Source of the DNA: Apostichopus parvimensis
Taxonomy: Eukaryota > Echinodermata > Holothuroidea > Aspidochirotida > Stichopodidae
Length of the DNA stretch: 24,010 nucleotides
Direction of reading: 5' to 3'
Assembly (NCBI GenBank): GCA_000934455.1
Contig: KN882611.1
Location: 133,287 to 157,296, forward strand
Part shown: piece after piece, positions 21,301 to 24,010 of the stretch
Layout of the letters: the number at the start of each line of letters is the position of its first letter
Numbering within the stretch: the stretch's first letter is position 1
Notes under the pieces: generated by a model
Database searches by the model: none
What the model saw: the letters and a program-made list of their open reading frames with translations, nothing else
Told to the model about the DNA's origin: nothing
Translations under genes and position numbers: made by a program

Positions 21301-22525
21301 GTTCTCTGGTAAATATTAATGCAGGCTCAAGGTTTGCTTCTTGTTCCAGCTGACTTGACAACTTCTATGCAAACACATTTCCTCCAAGTTTGTTTGATCG
21401 ATAAAGGAAATTGCAAAACTCAGAAAGTACAAGTATGGTCAGCAATCACATCACATCTAAGAACCCAGATCATCAAGCATACAACACAGGCCCTGACTCA
21501 TTCTATCTCTAATGTAAGGATTCACTTCAATGTTAAAGCATTCACCTGGTTGTCTCAAAGAGGTAACATTGATCTAAGCTTATTTTGTTTCTAATAATGA
21601 TAATAATAATCAGGCAGTTCATTTTACAATGCTTAAGCCACCACTAATGTGGGAGAAGCCTGCATGGGCATATGGATTACAACTTTAATGTCGGGTGGCT
21701 TCCAATTCAACATTTTAAATCAAATTTGGAATCTTTTCAATTTACAAAGTCATTTCAGATGCGAAAACCGTAGATTGCTCTTGGATGAAAACCCAATTTA
21801 CTATGACCTGACCAGAGATCGAACCCTGAACCTCCCGATTGCTAAGCCTCATTGCTTCAAATGCCACTGCCTTTATCCACTCGGCCACAGCACCAGTATG
21901 ATATATGCAGAATTATCTTCCAGATCAATCCTGGAGTCCTGGATTTCAAAATGAGCAACAACTCCTTCATACATGTTAGTAACAAAATATAAAATAGGGT
22001 GTTTTCTTCACTTCAAGCAATGGACTCATCTTGTTGGCTGCTTCCATAGGATGCACTTTAACAACTTGGACAAATTGCTTTCCACCATTTCCAAGGATAC
22101 ATGTAATATCTATTGGGTGGGTATAAAAATCATTGCAAAAAACAACTAGCTGATAGAGTCCAACAAAAAACTCTGGCAAAATGTGGAAATAATTTCTTTG
22201 TTACTATCAACAATATGTACAAGCAACTTCTCCCATGTGTTGTAAACAGTAACAAAAACTTTTGCTATGCAGCTATAAACAATATTACAAGTTTAGGCCC
22301 ACACAGCTGTTTTCTGTGGACCATCTGGCAAGCAACTTTTCTTCCTTACCCTCTCCTTTAGTCTCAATTCATCATAGACTTCCTCTATTTCTTGCCGCCA
22401 GCTTTCCTGCATAGTATGGAAGGATTCAGATGGTGTTTCGATAAATGAAGAGTCAATAATGGTCTTTAGGGTCACCAGGATGTCACTGAAGGTTGGCCTC
22501 TGATGAGGGTCACAGTTCCAACAAG
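9115..22525 (-). CDS. MAP3K9-like: Mixed-lineage kinase (MLK, MAP3K9/10/11/21 family), 3' seven exons, 5'-partial
   Basis: The coding sequence is a join of 22350-22525, 20642-20879, 19683-19787, 16742-16897, 13411-14052, 10592-10708 and 9115-9398, read on the minus strand. All borders are AG/GT and every junction keeps the frame, giving 572 complete codons and a TAG stop. MLKs are cytoplasmic Ser/Thr MAP3Ks that phosphorylate MKK4/MKK7 and so activate JNK; they dimerise through a leucine zipper and are opened by Cdc42/Rac binding to a CRIB motif. The visible order is kinase subdomain XI, zipper, basic stretch, CRIB, then a Ser/Pro-rich tail, which is the MLK order and is not shared with other MAP3Ks. 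Conserved islands include CWNCDPHQRPTF, ISTPHDFQHQISV, GKTWGPSS, HKRTPSDSS and ERPQTLD. The SH3 domain and kinase subdomains I-X are missing because the gene runs off the window above 24010. The paralogue cannot be fixed; an invertebrate would be expected to have one gene standing for the four vertebrate ones. Confidence 0.95.
9686..9772 (+). other. C/T-rich tract
   Basis: Dense C-runs (CCACCCTTTCCCGACCCCCA and CTCCCCACCCCC) on the plus strand give G-runs on the transcribed minus-strand RNA, in the last intron of the MLK gene about 300 bases before the E7 acceptor. Confidence 0.6.
9813..9962. repeat. 50-bp tandem repeat, three units
   Basis: Units start ACAATTACCATTATAAATGT at 9813, 9863 and 9913 and are nearly identical (one C/T difference noticed). 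The array is short and recent, inside the last intron. Confidence 0.95.
10592..10708 (-). CDS. MAP3K9-like: MLK exon E6: ERPQTLD / PRPAAR island
   Basis: The exon is 117 nt, phase 1 at both ends. The acceptor is TTTGGTTAACAG and the donor is GTGAGT. It encodes YDQEHPERPQTLDISRPRP and then RHLQTPQHTYQTVDDPLV. The ERP-x-TL then x-PRP-x pattern matches the ERPKTLEF-PRPRPSA island near the C-terminus of vertebrate MAP3K9. The polypyrimidine tract of the acceptor is weak, so skipping is possible and would keep the frame. Confidence 0.9.
10942..11412. mobile_element. Probable inverted-repeat (MITE-like) element
   Basis: Left end: two direct copies of TGCGAAGTTCGGA at 10944-10978, the second continuing ACACCCCTAAG. 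Right end at 11386-11412: CTTAGGTGTCCGAACTTCG, the inverse of the left end. A third inverse copy, GGTGTCCGAACTTCGCAATA, lies inside at 11187-11206. The base composition of the interior differs from the surrounding intron. No clear target duplication was seen and no transposase was recognised, so the limits and superfamily are uncertain. Confidence 0.5.
11440..13130. repeat. ~45-bp satellite-like array in the E5-E6 intron
   Basis: There are about 30 units of consensus GATATTCAGAAACTAATTGA-TCCATACATTATTTTATAGAGTGT, 44 to 48 bp each, with diverged units below about 11660. Two subtypes alternate: CTAATTGATCCATACATTAT and CTTCTTGTCCCATACATATA. A short ATTT-rich insertion breaks the array near 12865-12915. 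Plus and minus open frames through it are repeat artefacts. Confidence 0.92.
13131..13410 (-). other. Intron sequence below E5: C-run, TGACCT relic, 24-bp duplication
   Basis: A run of 11 to 13 C lies near 13137-13149. Next comes a diverged copy of the TGACCTTTGACC family (GACCTTAAATGACCTTCAA). At 13308-13358 a 24-bp unit CATGCTTACAAGCCATGACA is duplicated in tandem. The E5 donor follows. Confidence 0.7.
13411..14052 (-). CDS. MAP3K9-like: MLK exon E5: long Ser/Thr/Pro-rich tail
   Basis: The exon is 642 nt (214 codons counting the split ones), phase 1 at both ends. The acceptor is TCTCTATGCAG and the donor is GTGAGT. It begins EHYRFPRPDWIDVGPSPQ. A hydrophobic island, NVGLCGAATILAAVAAGCDI, matches the conserved GCGAVLAATGLGFDL-type island of vertebrate MLKs and is the only non-polar stretch of the tail. 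The rest is low-complexity Ser/Thr/Asn/Arg with likely phosphosites: SHRRTASADDS, HKRTPSDSSSPSS (compare HRRTPSDGA in MAP3K9) and YDPWSSPTHRPNS. It is the longest open reading frame in the window. Confidence 0.94.
14372..14640 (-). mobile_element. Non-LTR retrotransposon (LINE) reverse-transcriptase fragment, broken
   Basis: The minus-strand frame at 14595-14386 reads PTWILQECLDELLPVLLKII and then SSGTIPSFLKSTIVTPFYHQ and FQNYRPISNF. This matches the start of CR1/jockey-type reverse transcriptases (PTWLLK-LP--T-IIN-SL--G-FP--LK-A-V-PLLKK, NYRPISNL). After ISNF the frame must shift to continue as GKLIKKQL (14395-14372). Upstream, DPTDANHVV is separated from the frame by a stop. It is therefore a short dead fragment in the E4-E5 intron, same orientation as the MLK gene. 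Confidence 0.75.
14899..16589. mobile_element. Non-autonomous hAT-type DNA transposon, complete
   Basis: The left end is TAGTGTTCGACCGATAATCG and the right end is the inverse, CGATTATATGACAATCGG-type sequence ending GGTCGAACACTA. A perfect 8-bp target duplication AATATTTC stands at 14891-14898 and 16590-16597. Subterminal ATCGG repeats crowd both ends. An 8-bp duplication and TAGTGTTCG-type ends are typical of hAT elements. No transposase frame was recognised in the 1691-bp body. It sits in the E4-E5 intron. Confidence 0.9.
16001..16082. repeat. Near-perfect 80-bp hairpin inside the hAT element
   Basis: The arms TGTGTAAAAGTAAGTTGGCC-TGGCGTTTC and GAAACGTCA-GGCCAACTTACTTTTACACA pair over about 30 bp with one mismatch (G/T wobble). 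The 15-base spacer is AATCCTGCTAGTATC. It lies off-centre in the transposon and may be a nested foldback insertion. Confidence 0.9.
16742..16897 (-). CDS. MAP3K9-like: MLK exon E4: TWGP-motif segment of the tail
   Basis: The exon is 156 nt, phase 1 at both ends. The acceptor is ATTTTGTGCAG and the donor is GTAACT. It encodes FPKGKTWGPSSLQRKHRTS and then GYLTPSPTNHEGFSEPDG. The lysine-rich K-G-K/R-T-W-G-P island is conserved in vertebrate MAP3K9/MAP3K10. Basic residues and SP/TP sites suggest a phosphorylated, disordered tail, where proline-directed kinases act in this family. The function of the segment is not known. Confidence 0.9.
16898..17049 (-). other. Intron above E4
   Basis: About 150 bp of AT-rich intron between the E4 acceptor and the 80-bp array; nothing recognised. 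Confidence 0.6.
17050..18452. repeat. 80-bp minisatellite, about 18 units
   Basis: The core is CATACAAATCTAGTGTCATT, TCTAGTGCTATAGTGTGTTT, GCACTATATTCAACAACAAC, AAAATACTAAACCAAGAAAC; typical period 80 bp (anchors at 17301, 17381, 17461), with shorter units where CAACAACAA varies. Each unit contains the inverted pair TATAGTG...CACTATA. Two units (about 17660 and 18058) carry an AAAAGATTTAACAAACCAAG variant. Confidence 0.95.
18453..18989 (-). other. Intron, nothing recognised
   Basis: AT-rich sequence of the E3-E4 intron without repeats or open frames of note. Confidence 0.6.
18990..19275. repeat. Two units of the dispersed TGACCTTTGACC family
   Basis: Two units of about 135 bp share TATGACCTTTGATCxCAGCC, AAAAACAATAGCA, GAGAACTCA-TATGGTGCAT and ATACAAAGTTT. 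They are related to the array at 7290-8130 by the TGACCTTTGA motif, the AACAATAG and the TTTACAA blocks. Confidence 0.7.
19276..19682 (-). other. Intron sequence below E3
   Basis: Contains a short ACAC-rich stretch (19288-19318) and TTATTTTTTACATAGCGCTT near 19375, which resembles the ends of some retroposons but cannot be assigned. No gene. Confidence 0.5.
19683..19787 (-). CDS. MAP3K9-like: MLK exon E3: second half of CRIB motif
   Basis: The exon is 105 nt, phase 1 at both ends. The acceptor is TGTCTTCCAG and the donor is GTAAGTC. Joined to E2 it starts DFQHQISVTDRKNARSP, completing the CRIB motif (ISTPHDFQH) that binds GTP-loaded Cdc42/Rac in MLKs. The rest is Ser-Pro rich (SPHSPESPPKSPLP), like the SP-rich segment that follows CRIB in vertebrate MLKs, and ends LRVLT. 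It is too short to recognise by itself; the CRIB continuity and frame carry the call. Confidence 0.92.
20098..20676. repeat. 63-bp minisatellite containing E2's 3' end and 5' splice site
   Basis: Ten units start (plus strand, CTGATYTCTTTGCCACTGAG) at 20098, 20161, 20224, 20287, 20338, 20401, 20464, 20527, 20590 and 20653. The period is 63 bp except for one unit of 51 bp. The last unit overlaps the final 35 bases of exon E2, so the other units each repeat that coding end, most of them with the adjacent GTATTA or GTATAA donor, inside the intron. On the minus strand the E2 frame meets TAG soon after the donor, so the units are not an extension of the exon. The plus-strand open frames here exist only because 63 is divisible by three. 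Confidence 0.95.
20636..20641 (-). other. 5' splice site of E2 (GTATTA) inside the minisatellite
   Basis: The donor reads CATG|GTATTATAG on the minus strand. It is inferred from the reading frame: splicing here to the acceptor at 19788-19790 rebuilds ISTPHDFQH, the CRIB core. It is weaker than the GTAAGT or GTGAGT donors of the other exons (+4 T, +5 T, +6 A), and equivalent hexamers recur every 63 bp downstream. Confidence 0.8.
20642..20879 (-). CDS. MAP3K9-like: MLK exon E2: leucine zipper, basic stretch, first half of CRIB
   Basis: The exon is 238 nt, phase 0 in and phase 1 out. The acceptor is CCTTTATTCAG and the donor is GTATTA at 20641-20636. Residues 1-50 of the exon are a charged coiled coil (SREEELRKAANWQREKED, then LRAKELANRELEIVRREV) corresponding to the double zipper that dimerises MLKs. 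Residues 51-68 are basic (PKKRR, KGRTR). The last residues, GKEISTPH plus the split codon, begin the Cdc42/Rac-binding CRIB motif (I-S-x-P). The donor choice is supported because joining G to AT of E3 restores the family residue Asp in PHDFQH. The last 35 bases (20642-20676) are also the first unit of the 63-bp minisatellite that follows in the intron. Confidence 0.94.
20880..21589 (-). other. Intron between E1 and E2, lower part
   Basis: No gene or repeat recognised; the plus-strand frame at 21319-21594 has no protein-like features. The E2 acceptor AG lies at 20880-20881. Confidence 0.6.
21590..21897 (-). mobile_element. tRNA-derived SINE with ATT tail
   Basis: On the minus strand the head has an A-box-like TGGCCGAGTGG (21887-21877) and a B-box-like GGTTCGATCTC (21825-21815). 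The spacing and the extra arm resemble a class II tRNA (Ser/Leu). A non-tRNA body of about 200 bp follows and the element ends in ATTATTATTATCATTATT (about 21611-21594). Pol III boxes, body and simple tail are the SINE layout. Stem pairing in the T and anticodon arms is poor, so it is not a working tRNA gene. It lies in the E1-E2 intron in the sense orientation. Confidence 0.8.
21898..22349 (-). other. Intron between SINE and E1 donor
   Basis: No features recognised apart from the GTAAGG donor of E1 at 22349-22344. Confidence 0.6.
22350..22525 (-). CDS. MAP3K9-like: MLK exon E1: kinase subdomain XI and start of leucine zipper
   Basis: The exon is 176 nt. It follows a pyrimidine-rich acceptor (TTTTTACTTCCAG) and ends at a GTAAGG donor. 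It enters in phase 1 (two bases complete a split codon) and leaves in phase 0. It encodes 58 whole codons beginning CWNCDPHQRPTFSDIL. The HQRP arginine is the invariant subdomain XI Arg of protein kinases, and CWN-DPH-RP-F is characteristic of MLKs. The following ETPSESFHTMQESWRQEIEE matches the conserved MLK linker between kinase and zipper, and the end (YDELRLKER) opens the coiled coil that continues in E2. No other kinase subdomain is found above this exon inside the window, so the upstream intron exceeds 1.4 kb. Confidence 0.94.
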
Positions 22526-24010
22526 CTGGAAGTAAAAAGTAGATTAGGCTCAATTGTTAGCTTGTCATATAGTATCACTACATGGTAATAAAATACAGGT
22601 TCAGCTCTCCATTTCAAAACAAATTATGAAAGATCAAATTTGCAGAACTTCAATATATGCTCACCAGAACCAATGAAGAACATAACTTGGAAGCAATGAA
22701 TGGTTAACAGGGTTTTGCGGGTCAAATCATAAAGAACAGATAATGGTGATTCAAATATCATATTCAGCCTGTCAGCTGTCATTTCAAAACCAGTTTTAGT
22801 TATAATCTGGCTCAAGTGGAATAAAGAGCCAGCAATCAGCTGGCTAATGTCTTGATTTTAAGTAGAACCAGAAGTGACACTGCAATAGTATGAAAGGGAT
22901 AGGTACAGTACATACTGTACCCAGCATTGTTACGAACGCAGGATTCCTAGTCCGGGACGCAATGTTTTGGCCAGGGACGCAAAATCTTCAATTTTTTTTT
23001 TCAGAAACGATCCCGAAGTACACACTCACAACTACGTAGGTCAACGGAAAACATAACAAATCACATTTTTGAATGAGCATCTTTCGTTATTTCTTTTAAA
23101 AAACCACAAATTCTTCTGACAAGAACCAAATGTTCTCCTACTGCCTACAGATCATTGAATTTGTTTGAAAATAAATATATCATAACAATCAACAGGGTTG
23201 TTAACAACGCTCCATTACAGAGATTTTCATGCTAAAAATAGAAAATGCTGCTTTTCAAAATTTCCCGTAATTTGATTGGTTAATATTCCCCTTTAATTGT
23301 CTGTGAACATATTGCATATGTAGTGCTCAATGAACACGTAGTATGTTGTTTAACAACAATTACTTGAACGTTACTTTCCCCTGTGTAGAGATAGTGAAGT
23401 TTGCGGTATAGGCTATCATGTGTGTGCATTCCAATATCATAACGTTAGGCCTTGTCACATACATTACGTATACCTTTTGATAACAAAGATGCACTTGCAT
23501 TGTTGCTGAGACTATCACGTAATATTTGAATCATTGTTTTGATCAGAAAATGTTAATGGGTGGAGACAATCTATGAATTTTGTGGGAAGCTAACATCTCT
23601 GATCCTGAACAGGATATTTCAGCTCACAGTATGTTTCTTCTCTCTGCATTAAGAGTTGCTAATGTAAAATGTGCATTCTTACCATCATTAGTTTCTGTTG
23701 CAAAAATTTTCGCTACAGATATTAAGCTAGAGATATGCACACTGTAGGTACTGGGATTTTTGAAGAGTTGGTTGTTGGAATCGCTGCAAGGTCAAAGCAC
23801 AGAGCTACTACGGAGATGGAGAGTAGGGAAGTACAAGGGATGAAAGAGGGGGGACTGGGGGTAAAAATTGGTTGAAACGGCAGGGTGGTCGAAAGGAGGG
23901 ATGGGCCAGGCCGCCCCCGAAAAACAGCGAAGCTAAGGCACTGAGCATTTCATTCCCTATATATTGTGTATACCATTCACAAAGTATAGGCAGTGATACT
24001 ACACTAGTAT
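22526..24010 (-). other. MLK intron upstream of E1, no exon found
   Basis: No kinase motif (HRDLKSSN, DFG, APE or similar) was found on the minus strand here, so the preceding exons are outside the window. Two small features: GGGACGCAA twice at 22953-22981, and a G-rich stretch around 23815-23915 (GGGATGAAAGAGGGGGGACT and GGGGGTAAA). No promoter can be supported. Confidence 0.6.

Noticed and set aside
21803..21897. A functional tRNA-Ser or tRNA-Leu gene
   Set aside because: A and B boxes are good but the T stem and anticodon stem pair poorly, and a body plus ATT tail follows, so a SINE explains it better.
22624..22815. Another MLK exon upstream of E1
   Set aside because: The 63-codon minus-strand frame has no kinase motif and does not align with subdomains IX-X expected immediately before E1.

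Overview
The window is animal nuclear DNA: AT-rich, intron-rich, crowded with minisatellites and transposon relics, and with no prokaryotic gene organisation. One protein-coding gene can be supported. It is a mixed-lineage kinase (MLK; the MAP3K9/10/11/21 family of JNK-pathway MAP3Ks), on the minus strand and incomplete at its 5' end. The repeat types (59- to 80-bp minisatellites in introns, a dispersed family carrying TGACCTTTGACC, a tRNA-derived SINE with an ATT tail, a hAT element with ATCGG-rich ends) suggest a marine invertebrate, perhaps an echinoderm or another non-vertebrate. That is inference and cannot be fixed from this window. MLK gene (reads from high to low coordinates): seven exons splice in frame with GT/AG borders and give 572 complete codons plus the stop. 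E1 (22350-22525) is the end of the kinase domain and the start of the leucine zipper. E2 (20642-20879) is the zipper, a basic stretch and the first half of the CRIB motif. E3 (19683-19787) is the second half of CRIB. E4 (16742-16897) carries the TWGP motif. E5 (13411-14052) and E6 (10592-10708) are the long Ser/Thr/Pro-rich tail with family-conserved islands. E7 (9115-9398) is the C-terminus and stop. The SH3 domain and most of the kinase domain must lie above 24010. Region by region: 1-9114 is the gene's 3' flank, with no recognisable gene. It holds 53-bp and 61-bp arrays, a recent 214-bp tandem duplication, a degenerate TGACCTTTGACC repeat family, and a 59-bp minisatellite that runs into the stop codon. 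9399-22349 is exons and introns; the introns hold a 50-bp repeat, an inverted-repeat element (about 10942-11412), a 1.7-kb array of about 45-bp units, a LINE reverse-transcriptase relic, a complete non-autonomous hAT element with a perfect 8-bp target duplication (14899-16589) and an internal hairpin, an 80-bp array, a 63-bp array and a SINE. 22526-24010 is further intron. The most interesting structure is at E2: the 63-bp minisatellite of the next intron is built from units that each contain a copy of the last 35 bases of E2 plus its 5' splice site. The half-CRIB coding sequence and its donor are therefore repeated ten times in a row. At the other end of the gene the 59-bp minisatellite contributes the last codons and the stop.
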